Assembly (NCBI RefSeq): GCF_019890615.1
Contig: NZ_JAINVZ010000001.1
Coordinates: 496,001-560,000, forward strand
Length of the DNA: 64,000 bases
Origin: Streptantibioticus parmotrematis
Lineage (GTDB): Bacteria; Actinomycetota; Actinomycetes; Streptomycetales; Streptomycetaceae
Reading direction: 5' to 3'
The notes under the pieces were generated by a model that was not told the DNA's origin, searched no databases, and was given only the letters and a program-made list of their open reading frames with translations. Both the position numbers and the translations under genes were made by a program. Shown one piece after another: positions 41,730 through 50,713 of this stretch (position 1 is its first letter; each line of letters begins with the position of its first letter).

Positions 41730-44314
41730 CCACTTCCCTCAGCCCCCTGGCGCCCGCCGACGGGCCGGAGGAGGCCGTCCGGGGCGCGACACGCGCCCCG
41801 GACGGCCTGGCGGACACGGCGATGCTGCGGATCAACCCGCTGCCCGGCCGTCGCCTCGGCACCGCGGAACTGGCCACGGCCGTGCGCACCCTGGTCGAGA
41901 CCGAGCAGCTGTGCACCGCGCTCGCCGACGCCGCCTGCGCCGAGCTGTTCGACCTCGCCGCGACCGCCACCGGACGTGACCGCCACCGGATACTCGACCT
42001 GAAACGGGCCGTGTTCAACCACCGTTCGCCCGGCCCGGCGTCCGACGGCGGCGACTGGCCCGCGGCGACTGCGGCCTGGCTCGCCGCCCGGCGACGCAGG
42101 GACCTGGCGTCCAGTGTGCTGACCACCGGCTACGACACCTGCCTGACCCAGGAACGGGCCCACCTGGCCGAGACGATCGCCGCGGAGCCCTTCCAGCTGT
42201 CCCTGGCACTCACCTCGCCGCAGGTGCTCGACGCGGTATGCCGCTACGCCCGCTCCGGCGGCAGTCCCTCCAAGCAGAACCGCAAGTCCGAGCGCGGCAT
42301 CCTGCAACTGCTGGCGCGCGCCATGGTGCGCACCTCCCCGCTCACCCGGTTCACGGCCGTGGGATTCGGCTCCTGGTCAGAACAGGGAAGCCCGCTCGAC
42401 CGTGCGGTGTTCCAGCGCCGACGCGCCCACGCGGTGGTCTCGGTGGACCGGACCCTGGTCTCCGCCCTGGTCACAGGCCTCGTACCGGCCGCGGACACGG
42501 TGACGCGCAGCCGTTCGCTGCGCGTCGCCCAGGCTTCCGTGCGCTTCCACCACGTCGACGGATCCCAGGTCCGGGTCCTGTCCGCGCCGCTGACCAGCCA
42601 GTTGCGGACCCTGCTGAACCTGACCGCGCTCGGCCCCGTCACGGTCGCCGACCTCAGCCGCGCCCTGGCCGACCGCCTGGAGATCTCCGTTCCGCAGGCC
42701 GAACGGCTCGTCCAGGGGGCCCGCGACGCCCAGATCCTGGTGTCCGGCCCGGTCGTCGACGAACAGGCGGCGGATCCGCTGCCGCAGGCCCGGGAGCTGC
42801 TGCGCGACCACGCGCCGGACGCGGCCGACCGGATCGCCGAGCTGTCCACCGACCTCGCCCGCCTCGCGACCGCCGGCGTGCCAGAACGGGTCGCGCTGCT
42901 GCGCCGGTTGGAGACGACCCAGCGATCGCTCAACGCGCTCAGTTCGCAACCGGCCCAGCTCCAGGTCAACGAGGACTACCTGCTCGACCCCTTCGAGATC
43001 ACCCGGACCGGCTACGAGCAGGCGCTCGCGGACGCGGCCGAGGTCGCCGAGTTCTCCCATCTCTTCGACCGCCACCACGAGCTGCGGGCCCTGCTGTGCA
43101 CCCTGTTCGTCGACCGCTTCGGCCACGGTGCCTCCGTCCCGCTCGTCGACCACGCCGCCGACCTGGTCAACGCCGTGGACAGCCGCGAGGGGGAGATCGG
43201 CCACGGCGGCGCCGACGACTTCGGACCACCGGACGGCTCGCTGGCCCGGCTGGTGGAGCTGCGGCAGACGGCCGTGCGCACGATCGCCGACCGGATCGCC
43301 CGGCACACCGCCGAACAGCCGGACGCCGAGGAACTCGTCCTCGACACCGGCCTGCTGGCCGGCCTTGCGGCCGAACTGCCGGAGCGGTTCCGGCGCACCG
43401 CCGCCTCGTACGGCCTGCTGGTCCAGCCGGACGGCGGCCGCCTGGTGCTCAACGGCTGCTACGCGGGCCACGGACTGCTGACCACGCGCTTCCTCGGCGC
43501 CGACCGCGACCTCGGTGGCCGCACCGCCGAGGCGGTCGCGGGCCGCGCCACGGCGCTGTTCTCGGCCGACGGCGTCGAACCGTTGGAGGACCGCGGGCTG
43601 CACGGCGTCAACGTCAACCACCGCATCCCGCTGCTGGAACGGACCATCACCCCCGCGCAGTGGAACACGCTGCGGCTCACGCACGACACCGAGCGCGACG
43701 ACCTGGTCCTGCGGGACGCCGACGGCGCACCGGTCCGCCCCGTCACCCTGGGCATGCGTTGGCTGGAGCTGCTGCCGGCCCCGTTGCGCCTGGCCATGTG
43801 GCTCGCGGAGAACAGCCGCGTGATGGTCGAGTCGTTCGGCTGGGAGCAGGTCCCGCCGGTGGACGGCCCCCAGCCGCGACACACCGTCACGGCGCCCCGG
43901 CTGGTGGTGGGCCAGGTCGTGCTGCAACGCCGCCGCTGGTACCCCGGAAGCGACTTCCCGGCCGCTCCCGGACCGCAGGGCCCGGCCGCCCACCTGGTCG
44001 ACGTCACCACCTGGCGGGCCGCGCACGGGGTCCCCGAGGAGATCGTCATCAAGAGCGACCTCGACTACGGGTCCTTCACCCGCCAGGCGGCGAACCGCAA
44101 CTACCTGATGAACCGGCGGCGGGAGAAGCCCCAGTACGTCGACCTGGCCAGTGCGCTGGCCGTCCGGGTGCTGCCCAGGCTGCTGGAGCGCCGCCCGTCC
44201 GGCGGCTACCTGGAGGAGGCCCTGCCGGGGGTCCGTCAGGGGCGCCACGCCACCGAGTGGCTCATCGAATACGACCGCCCCGCCGGGGCTCGATTCCAGC
44301 TGAGGACGCCATGA
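41726..44314 (+). CDS. Lantibiotic dehydratase N-terminal part (glutamylation domain, split LanB)
   Basis: The 862-residue protein corresponds to Lant_dehydr_N alone. It has the characteristic KSERGILQLLARAMVRTSPL, TRFTAVGFGSW and the late DLDYGSFTRQAANRNYLMNR region. It transfers glutamate from glutamyl-tRNA to Ser/Thr of the precursor; elimination is done by the separate C-terminal protein at 49653. Split LanB enzymes are usual in thiopeptide pathways (TbtB/TbtC). Its 3' end overlaps the F-protein gene by 4 bp. Confidence 0.93.
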   Translation: MTTSLSPLAPADGPEEAVRGATRAPDGLADTAMLRINPLPGRRLGTAELATAVRTLVETEQLCTALADAACAELFDLAATATGRDRHRILDLKRAVFNHRSPGPASDGGDWPAATAAWLAARRRRDLASSVLTTGYDTCLTQERAHLAETIAAEPFQLSLALTSPQVLDAVCRYARSGGSPSKQNRKSERGILQLLARAMVRTSPLTRFTAVGFGSWSEQGSPLDRAVFQRRRAHAVVSVDRTLVSALVTGLVPAADTVTRSRSLRVAQASVRFHHVDGSQVRVLSAPLTSQLRTLLNLTALGPVTVADLSRALADRLEISVPQAERLVQGARDAQILVSGPVVDEQAADPLPQARELLRDHAPDAADRIAELSTDLARLATAGVPERVALLRRLETTQRSLNALSSQPAQLQVNEDYLLDPFEITRTGYEQALADAAEVAEFSHLFDRHHELRALLCTLFVDRFGHGASVPLVDHAADLVNAVDSREGEIGHGGADDFGPPDGSLARLVELRQTAVRTIADRIARHTAEQPDAEELVLDTGLLAGLAAELPERFRRTAASYGLLVQPDGGRLVLNGCYAGHGLLTTRFLGADRDLGGRTAEAVAGRATALFSADGVEPLEDRGLHGVNVNHRIPLLERTITPAQWNTLRLTHDTERDDLVLRDADGAPVRPVTLGMRWLELLPAPLRLAMWLAENSRVMVESFGWEQVPPVDGPQPRHTVTAPRLVVGQVVLQRRRWYPGSDFPAAPGPQGPAAHLVDVTTWRAAHGVPEEIVIKSDLDYGSFTRQAANRNYLMNRRREKPQYVDLASALAVRVLPRLLERRPSGGYLEEALPGVRQGRHATEWLIEYDRPAGARFQLRTP

Positions 44315-46092
44315 AGGTCAAGCTCCGCGCGGACGCGCACTGCGCGCCGGTGGCCCGAGGGGTCTACTGGTCCCGGGCCGGACGCTCGTTCGTCCTGTCC
44401 GGGCCCCCCGCCCTGTACGCCCTCATCGACGACCAGTTGGACGCGCTGCTGGAAGGCACCAGCGTGGACGCCATGGTCGCGGCGGCCGGCGACGAGGCCG
44501 CCCGGCCGGTGATCGAGCACGTGGTGCGCGCCCTGGTCGCCCAGGACGTGCTGATCGACCTGGACGCCGTGAAGGGCCCGCTGCCGGACCCCGGGGACGC
44601 GCGCGCCCACGCCGGGCTGCTGGCCTACCTGGAGGCGCACTGCGCCGAACCGTACGAGGCGTTCGCCCGCGTGCGCGCCGCCCGGGTGGCCGTCGTCGGT
44701 GAGGGCACGGCCGCCGACGCCGTCCGGCGCGGACTGGCCGCGGGCGGCATCACGCGGGAATCCGACCGGCCGGGGCTGACCGTCGTGGTCGACGACTGCG
44801 ACCAGCCGACGGACCCCGACGACGGCGCGGTCGCTCCGCGCCCCGACGCGCCGGTGCTCCCGGTGGCCGCCCTGGCGGATCTCGCCCTGGTCGGTCCGGT
44901 CTGCGCGACCCCGGGGGAGCTGCGGTCCTTCCAGGCGCTACGGGCCCGGGCCGCCGACTGGCAGCGGACCGGCGACGAGGCCCCCGCCGCCCGCCCGGTC
45001 AGCGCGGTGCTGGCGGGCTCCCTCGCAGCCCACGCCGTCCTGGCCCACCTGACCGGGACCTCGGAGGGGCGGCGCACGGCTCTCGTGGTGCACGGGCACG
45101 CGGCGCAGACCACGACGGTCCCGCTGCCGGAGGCCGACGCCGGGACGCCCTGGCGAGCGGTCGACCCGGACCAGGAACCGGACCTGTCCGAGGCCGAGGC
45201 GGAGACCTCCGATTCGGATGCCGGGACAGGCGCGGACGCCACCACCGACGCGGGCCTGCAACAGATCCACCGCCGGGCCGCCGGACTCACCGCACGGTGG
45301 ACCGGCATCGCCCGCTGGGGTCGTGACCTCGACCTCCCGCAACTGCCGGTGAGCCTGGTCACCGCTGAGACGGTGGCCGCTCCCGGCCCGTCCACGGCCC
45401 CGGCCCGCGACGCGTTCCCCGCGGCCCGGGGACCGCACTTCCTGGGGTGGGGCGACAAGCGCGCGGCCGCCGGCCTGACCGCGACGCTCGCCGTGCTGCG
45501 CCACCGCGTCGCCCAGGAACACACCCCGGACGACGGCCCCGGCCTGCCCGCCGCCGGCCTCACCCGCGCCCACTGGCTCGTGGACGGCCTGCTGCGGCAT
45601 GCCGCCTGCGAGGCGCTCACCCGGTCGCCGGGCACGCCGCTGACCTGGGACGAGCTCGAAAGCAGCACGGTGCGTTCGTTGTGGAGCCTGCTGCGGGACT
45701 TCTTCGACCTCCCGGTGGCCCTGCGCACGCACGCGGTGCCGGGCCTGGACTGGACGCTGTGCACCGCCGTCCACGCCGCCACCGGTGAGGTGCTGGCCAC
45801 CCAGTGGGGGCCCAGCGGGCTCTCCGCCGGATACGCGGCGCTCCTCGCCGCCACCGCGCGGGCCCAGTTCGAGGCGGCGGAGAAGACCGCGCCGCAGGCG
45901 CCCGTCCTGCCGCCGGACCCGGTCGGCACCTGGTCGCTGGAGGTGGCACCCGACCGGCAGATCCACGGCTGCCTGCGCCAACTGCGGGAACGCGCCCGGG
46001 CCGACGGGCTGGTCCCTCGGGCCCGGCGGCTCGTCCGTGACGCGGCCGTCGGCGAACTGCCGCTGGCGTGCGGCCTGGTGTGGCTCGGATGA
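44311..46092 (+). CDS. ThiF/F-type cyclodehydratase partner (leader-binding protein)
   Basis: The 593-residue protein begins with a winged-helix-like RRE (KVKLRADAHCAPVARGVYWS, then a second strand LSGPPALYALID) that binds the leader peptide. An E1/ThiF-like Rossmann part follows (VRAARVAVVGEGTAADAVRRGL), without a recognisable adenylation site. A C-terminal domain contains HFLGWGDKRAAAGLTATLAV, seen in TOMM ocin-ThiF/F proteins such as TbtF. It presents the precursor to the YcaO enzyme encoded next with a 4-bp overlap. An acidic insert (DLSEAEAETSDSDAGTGADA) sits near residue 295. Confidence 0.85.
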   Translation: MKVKLRADAHCAPVARGVYWSRAGRSFVLSGPPALYALIDDQLDALLEGTSVDAMVAAAGDEAARPVIEHVVRALVAQDVLIDLDAVKGPLPDPGDARAHAGLLAYLEAHCAEPYEAFARVRAARVAVVGEGTAADAVRRGLAAGGITRESDRPGLTVVVDDCDQPTDPDDGAVAPRPDAPVLPVAALADLALVGPVCATPGELRSFQALRARAADWQRTGDEAPAARPVSAVLAGSLAAHAVLAHLTGTSEGRRTALVVHGHAAQTTTVPLPEADAGTPWRAVDPDQEPDLSEAEAETSDSDAGTGADATTDAGLQQIHRRAAGLTARWTGIARWGRDLDLPQLPVSLVTAETVAAPGPSTAPARDAFPAARGPHFLGWGDKRAAAGLTATLAVLRHRVAQEHTPDDGPGLPAAGLTRAHWLVDGLLRHAACEALTRSPGTPLTWDELESSTVRSLWSLLRDFFDLPVALRTHAVPGLDWTLCTAVHAATGEVLATQWGPSGLSAGYAALLAATARAQFEAAEKTAPQAPVLPPDPVGTWSLEVAPDRQIHGCLRQLRERARADGLVPRARRLVRDAAVGELPLACGLVWLG

Positions 46093-48065
46093 GGGCGGAC
46101 ACCGCGCGGCCCGCGACGGAGATCCGGACCGGCCCCCGGGTACTGCGCGGAGCCGGTGCCCCGTCCGACCTGCTCGCCCTGCCCTGGACGCAGCAGCGGC
46201 ACGCCGACACGGTCGCCGTCGCGGGAGGCTACGACGCCCGCTGGGAACGGTTCGCGCTGGACGCCGCCCGCGCACACGGCGGAACCCTGCTGTCGGTGCG
46301 CACTGACGGCACACGGGTGGTGCTGGGGCCGCTGTGGTCCGCGGACCGGCCCTCGGGATGCGCCGGGTGCGCCCAGGTACGGGCCGCCGACCGCGAGGCG
46401 ATGCCCGACGGCCCGCTGCCGGTCCGACCGACGGCCACGCCGACCGAACCGGCCGAGGCGGTGCCGCACTCCTCCCGGGCCGCGGGCCCCGCGCTCTCCC
46501 CGCCCGTCGGTGAACTGCTGGCCGAACTCGTCCGCGAGGACGGGCTGACGCTGGCCACGGGCGAGCTGATCGTGCTCAGCCCGGACGGCACCCTGCGCAG
46601 ACACCGGGTGCTGCCCAGCCACCGCTGCGAGGTGTGCGGCGAAGGCCCCCGGCTGCGGCCCGGAAGCGCGGCCGAACCACCCCCTCCCCGCGAACTGCTG
46701 CCGCGTCCCACGGCCGCCGCCGTACCCGACCGCGGTGAGCCGCCCTTCGGGCTCGATCCCACGCGGATGCGCGCCGAACTGGCGGATCCCCGGTTCGGCC
46801 CCATGGTCCGGATGCAGCGTGACGGCATGACCGGCATGGCGATGGCCGAAGTCAACCTGCTGGGCGCCCTGTTCGGCGGCCACGGCCGGGGCACCACCTA
46901 CCGGCACGCCGAAGTCGTCGGCTGCCTCGAGGCGTACGAGCGCGTCGGCGGCTTCCCGCACGTCGCACCCCTCGTCTTCGACGCCACCGCCCGCGGGCTC
47001 GGCGACCGTGCGATCGGCCTCGCCGGTCTCGGCCACTACACCGCACGGCAATTGGCCTCCCCGCTGTGCCGGCTGCGGCCCTTCGACGAGGACACGCCGA
47101 TGGACTGGGTGTGGGGCCACGAGCTGGAAGGCGGCCGTCCGCTGCTCGTCCCGGCCGACGTCGGCTTCTACCAGTACCAGTACCGCCCGCTGTCCGACGC
47201 GCCCGAGGACGTCCGCCGGACCCGGTTCTTCCACGAGTCCTCCAGCGGCAGCGCGCTGGGCGGCAGTTACGAGGAAGCCGCCCTGCACTCGCTCCTCGAA
47301 CTCGCCGAGCGCGACGCCTTCCTGCTCTGCTGGCACCGTCACCGGCCGCTGCCCCGGATCGCCCCCTCCGAGATCACCGACCGGGAGAGCCTGCTGCTGA
47401 TCCGGCAGATCGAGGAACGGGGCTACGAGGTGCACCTGCTGGTCGCCACGAGGGACATCGCGGTCCCCGTGGTCTGGGCGATGGCGGTGCGCCCGGACGG
47501 CCGGATGCCGACCAGCTTCAACTCCGCCGGCGCGGGCGCCGACCCGGTCCAGGCCGCACGAGCCGCCCTGTGGGAACTGAGCCAGTTGGTCGGCATCGGG
47601 CTGGACTGGGACGTCGAGCGGATGCGCCGGGTCGTGGAGGACCCCTGGCTGGTCGACGAACTGCTCGACCACCACCAGCGCTACACCTACCCCGAGCTGC
47701 TGCCCCGGGTCCGTTCCGTGCTCGGCGGACCGGTCGTGAGCCTGGCCGAGGCGTTTCCCGGCTGGCCCGGGGTGTTCACCGACGCGGCGGGGGGCGACGT
47801 GACTGGGGCGCTGCGCTTCGTCGCGAGCCTGTTCCGGGCGGCCGGACTCGACCGGATCGTACTGGTCGACCAGTCGACGCCGGAGCACACCGCGCACGGC
47901 ATGTCCGCGGTCAAGGCCGTCGTCCCGGGCATCCTGCCGATGTGCTTCGGCCAGGCGCAGCAGCGGCTCGCCGGTCTCCCGCGACTGGTGACCGCGCTCA
48001 CCGACGCGCACGGCACCCCACCGCGGGACGAGGACTTCCCCCTCGAGCCCCACCCCTTCCCGTGA
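46089..48065 (+). CDS. YcaO-domain cyclodehydratase (TbtG-like)
   Basis: From ATG 46089 the protein has 658 residues. The first 220 hold CAGC and CEVC pairs that can bind one zinc, a feature of E1-like partner proteins and not of stand-alone YcaO. The YcaO domain follows: RGTTYRHAEVVGCLEAYERV (ATP-binding Glu), SGSALGGSYEEAALHSLLEL, and ERDAFLLCWH. The protein ends in PHPFP, the PxPxP tail of azoline-forming YcaO enzymes. It uses ATP to cyclise Cys (perhaps Ser/Thr) in the core. The overlap ATGA with the F-protein gene suggests a fixed ratio. Confidence 0.95.
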   Translation: MRADTARPATEIRTGPRVLRGAGAPSDLLALPWTQQRHADTVAVAGGYDARWERFALDAARAHGGTLLSVRTDGTRVVLGPLWSADRPSGCAGCAQVRAADREAMPDGPLPVRPTATPTEPAEAVPHSSRAAGPALSPPVGELLAELVREDGLTLATGELIVLSPDGTLRRHRVLPSHRCEVCGEGPRLRPGSAAEPPPPRELLPRPTAAAVPDRGEPPFGLDPTRMRAELADPRFGPMVRMQRDGMTGMAMAEVNLLGALFGGHGRGTTYRHAEVVGCLEAYERVGGFPHVAPLVFDATARGLGDRAIGLAGLGHYTARQLASPLCRLRPFDEDTPMDWVWGHELEGGRPLLVPADVGFYQYQYRPLSDAPEDVRRTRFFHESSSGSALGGSYEEAALHSLLELAERDAFLLCWHRHRPLPRIAPSEITDRESLLLIRQIEERGYEVHLLVATRDIAVPVVWAMAVRPDGRMPTSFNSAGAGADPVQAARAALWELSQLVGIGLDWDVERMRRVVEDPWLVDELLDHHQRYTYPELLPRVRSVLGGPVVSLAEAFPGWPGVFTDAAGGDVTGALRFVASLFRAAGLDRIVLVDQSTPEHTAHGMSAVKAVVPGILPMCFGQAQQRLAGLPRLVTALTDAHGTPPRDEDFPLEPHPFP

Positions 48066-48087
48066 GCACCCGGAGGAAGCACCGCCG

Positions 48088-49656
48088 ATGACCATCACCG
48101 ACGTCCGGCTCTTCGCGTACCGGCAGGGCCAGTGGCGCGGCAGGCTCAACGAGCAGCCGCACGTGGACGACTCCGTGCCCACCACGGCCACGCTGCCGCC
48201 GGCGGCCGCCCGCGGCGCCCTCGGACGGCCACTGCCGACCGGCACCGCCGCCCTGCTGTCCGCGGCACCGTACCCGCGCACCCCGGCGTGCCCGGCCGAC
48301 ACGGCACTGCCACCCGGCGACCGGCTGGGACACCTGCTCGTCGCAGGACTCGGCCTGCAACGGCGAGAGCCCTCCAACCGCTTCAACGACCACCGCGCGA
48401 TCGCCTCGGTGCGCAGCAAGTTCCCGGTGCACGCCTTCGTCGTGGCACCGGACGGGTCGACCGCCTACCTCGACCTCTACCGCCACGCACTGGTCGACCT
48501 GCCGGTGGCGGTGACCGCGGACGGCGACCTCGCGGAACTGCTCCCGGCGCCCGGCGAGGCCACCGTGCTCCTCGCCGCCCGCTACACCGACCTGCCCACG
48601 CCGTACGGCCGGCTGCGCTGCGCACTGGCCCTGCTGGAACTGGGCGTCAACCTGCGCGCCCTGCACGTCGCCGCGGACCTGATGGACATCAGGGCCCGGC
48701 AGCACTGGGACGGCGCGGACGTCACCGCGGCCGGCCGGCTGATCGCCCGCAGCGGCCCGGGCGCCTGGACACCCCCGCTGGTCCTCACCCTCCAGGGAGT
48801 CGGCCCGCTGCCGCCCGCCCGGCCGTTGCCGCACAGCCGCGAGCCGGGCCCGCTCCAGTACGCCGAGGACGACGCCAGGCTGCGTCAGGAGTCGCGGCAC
48901 GCCTCCCTCCTGGACTCCGCCGAGATCACGATGCCGCTCACCGAACTGTCCCGGGCCGAACTGTCCCGGGCCGAACTGTCCCGGGCCGCCTCCGAGCCCG
49001 CCCGCGGCGTACCGGAACTGCCCGCGCGCGACGGCGGCACCGCTCGACTCGACTGGGCGCAGGCACTGTGGAACCGGACCGCGGGACGGACCCCCGAGGG
49101 CGTCGGCGGTTTCTCCGCCAGGCCCACCACCCTCGGCGAGGACTTCCTGACGGACCTGCTCGCCTGGAGCGCCCTGCCCGCGCCGGGACCGCTCGCCGAA
49201 GTCGGCCGCATGGTGCGCGGCACCGTCGCCCTCCAGCGCGTGGCCGGGCTGCCCACCGGCCGGTACACCGCCGTCGACGGACGTCTGGAGCCGGACCACC
49301 CCGACCCCGGGCTCATGCAAGCCCTCCAGGACAGCTTCAGCTACCCGCTGACGCCCGTCGTGGACTGCGGCCTGCGCCACGCGAGCGCGATGTGGGTCTT
49401 CTCCGCCGACCTCGACGCGATCCTCGACGCGTTCGGCCCCGCCGGCTGGTCGCTGCTCCAGCTGTGGTGCGGCTGGGCGACCCACGGCGTGGCCACCGCC
49501 GCGGCCGCGCACGGCCTGTTCGCCCGGCCCGCCCGCTCCTTCGAGGAGTACCGCATGCAGTACCTCATGGGCCTGCCCCAGGAACTCGTCCCGGTGTTCA
49601 GCGTGACCTGCGGTCGCTCCCGGTTCGCCGAACCCATGCTGGACCTGCGCACATGA
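48088..49656 (+). CDS. SagB-type azoline dehydrogenase (nitroreductase-like)
   Basis: The 522-residue protein is longer than single SagB domains and appears to hold two nitroreductase-like halves. In the N-terminal half: DRLGHLLVAGLGLQRRE, RSKFPVHAFVV and YGRLRCALALLELGVNLRAL. In the C-terminal half: FSARPTTLGEDFLTDLLAW and MQYLMGLPQELVPVFSVTCG. It should use FMN to oxidise thiazolines to thiazoles after YcaO action. A 15-bp triplication in the hinge region adds ELSRA three times. It overlaps the next gene by 4 bp. Confidence 0.88.
   Translation: MTITDVRLFAYRQGQWRGRLNEQPHVDDSVPTTATLPPAAARGALGRPLPTGTAALLSAAPYPRTPACPADTALPPGDRLGHLLVAGLGLQRREPSNRFNDHRAIASVRSKFPVHAFVVAPDGSTAYLDLYRHALVDLPVAVTADGDLAELLPAPGEATVLLAARYTDLPTPYGRLRCALALLELGVNLRALHVAADLMDIRARQHWDGADVTAAGRLIARSGPGAWTPPLVLTLQGVGPLPPARPLPHSREPGPLQYAEDDARLRQESRHASLLDSAEITMPLTELSRAELSRAELSRAASEPARGVPELPARDGGTARLDWAQALWNRTAGRTPEGVGGFSARPTTLGEDFLTDLLAWSALPAPGPLAEVGRMVRGTVALQRVAGLPTGRYTAVDGRLEPDHPDPGLMQALQDSFSYPLTPVVDCGLRHASAMWVFSADLDAILDAFGPAGWSLLQLWCGWATHGVATAAAAHGLFARPARSFEEYRMQYLMGLPQELVPVFSVTCGRSRFAEPMLDLRT
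48943..48987. repeat. 15-bp in-frame triplication
   Basis: GAACTGTCCCGGGCC is repeated three times without change and encodes ELSRA x3 between the two halves of the SagB-like protein. Copy number could vary by slippage without breaking the frame. Confidence 0.95.
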
Positions 49657-50639
49657 CCGGGCACCCCGTACCGGGCCCCGGCGCCACCTGGCGCAGTTGG
49701 CACCTGCACGCGGCCTCCCTCGCCCCGGCCCACCTGGACACCGTCGTCACCGAGGCGCTCGGCCCGCTGGCCGACCGCATCGGACTGCTCGACCAGGACG
49801 GCCCGCCGTGGTTCTACCTGCGCTACTGGCAGCGCGGCCCCCACGTACGGCTGCGCATCGCCGGCCTGACCGGGGCCGAGGCGGACGACGTCGAGAGCGA
49901 ACTGGCGGACCGGCTGCGGACGATCGACGCCGGGGTGCCGCCGGAACAACGGCTCGACCAGGACACCTACGCCCGCGCCGTGCGGCCCCTCGCCACCGCG
50001 GGTGAGTCGGGCAGCCCGCTGGACGTGGGGGAGCTCCTGCCACCGGGCGTCCACCGAGCCGAGTACGAGCCGGAGTACGAGCGCTACGGCGGCCGGGAAC
50101 TGATCGCCCGGTCCGAGGAGGTGTTCCACCGCTCCAGCCGGGTCGCCCTGCGCGTCTGCCGGGCGAGGGCGGGAATCCGGCACGGGCTCGTCTCCGGCCT
50201 GGAGGCGACCGCCGCCGCCTGTTCCCTCCTCGCGGGCGACGATTCCCCCACCAGCCGCTCCGGGTTTCTGGCGGCGCAACGGGACATGTGGCTGAGCTGG
50301 ACGCGCGAGGGCGGTGCGGCCGCCGACAGCGTCGAGGACGCACGACGGCAGCTCGCCGACCAGGCCCGCCGCCAACTCGCCTCACTCGGCGCGCTCGGAG
50401 ACGCGCTGCGCGCCGCCCTGAAGGACGGCGACCCGCGGTGGACCGAATGGACGGATCCGCTGGAGCGGGCGCTGCGGCAGTGGACCGCGGAACTCGGCAG
50501 GAGGCGGGCGGTCCGCATCTTCGCGTCGCACGTCCACATGACGGCCAACCGGCTGGGGGTGGGCGCCGGACGCGAGGCCCACCTCGCGCAACTGCTGCTG
50601 GGCCTGCTCGATACCACGGAAGACGGCGGGCGGGAGTGA
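49653..50639 (+). CDS. LanB C-terminal part (elimination domain, TbtC-like)
   Basis: The 328-residue protein is a thiopeptide-type dehydratase domain: WRSWHLHAASLAPAHLDTVV at the start, PPWFYLRYWQRGPHVRLRI (the FxRYWxxGPHLRLR hallmark), YEPEYERYGGRELI, and SHVHMTANRLGV near the end. It removes glutamate from glutamylated Ser/Thr to give Dha/Dhb, working with the N-terminal part encoded at 41726. It is the last gene of the biosynthetic operon and converges on the LAL regulator. Confidence 0.95.
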   Translation: MTGHPVPGPGATWRSWHLHAASLAPAHLDTVVTEALGPLADRIGLLDQDGPPWFYLRYWQRGPHVRLRIAGLTGAEADDVESELADRLRTIDAGVPPEQRLDQDTYARAVRPLATAGESGSPLDVGELLPPGVHRAEYEPEYERYGGRELIARSEEVFHRSSRVALRVCRARAGIRHGLVSGLEATAAACSLLAGDDSPTSRSGFLAAQRDMWLSWTREGGAAADSVEDARRQLADQARRQLASLGALGDALRAALKDGDPRWTEWTDPLERALRQWTAELGRRRAVRIFASHVHMTANRLGVGAGREAHLAQLLLGLLDTTEDGGRE

Positions 50640-50713
50640 AAGCGCGCGACCCCTCCCCACCCCACGAAAGACGGCGGGCAGGAGTGAGAGCGCGCGGCTC
50701 CTCCCCACGCTCA
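50621..50713. repeat. 48-bp imperfect tandem duplication spanning the operon's last stop codon
   Basis: AGACGGCGGGCGGGAGTGA at 50621 and AGACGGCGGGCAGGAGTGA at 50669 begin two copies of a segment ending in CCTCCCCAC. The first contains the real TGA of the dehydratase gene. The second reaches the stop codon of the convergent LAL gene. Confidence 0.9.

Noticed and set aside
44625..48419. Minus-strand frame of 1,264 codons opposite the F-protein and YcaO genes
   Set aside because: No domain is visible, and the plus-strand genes carry strong family motifs and coupled starts.
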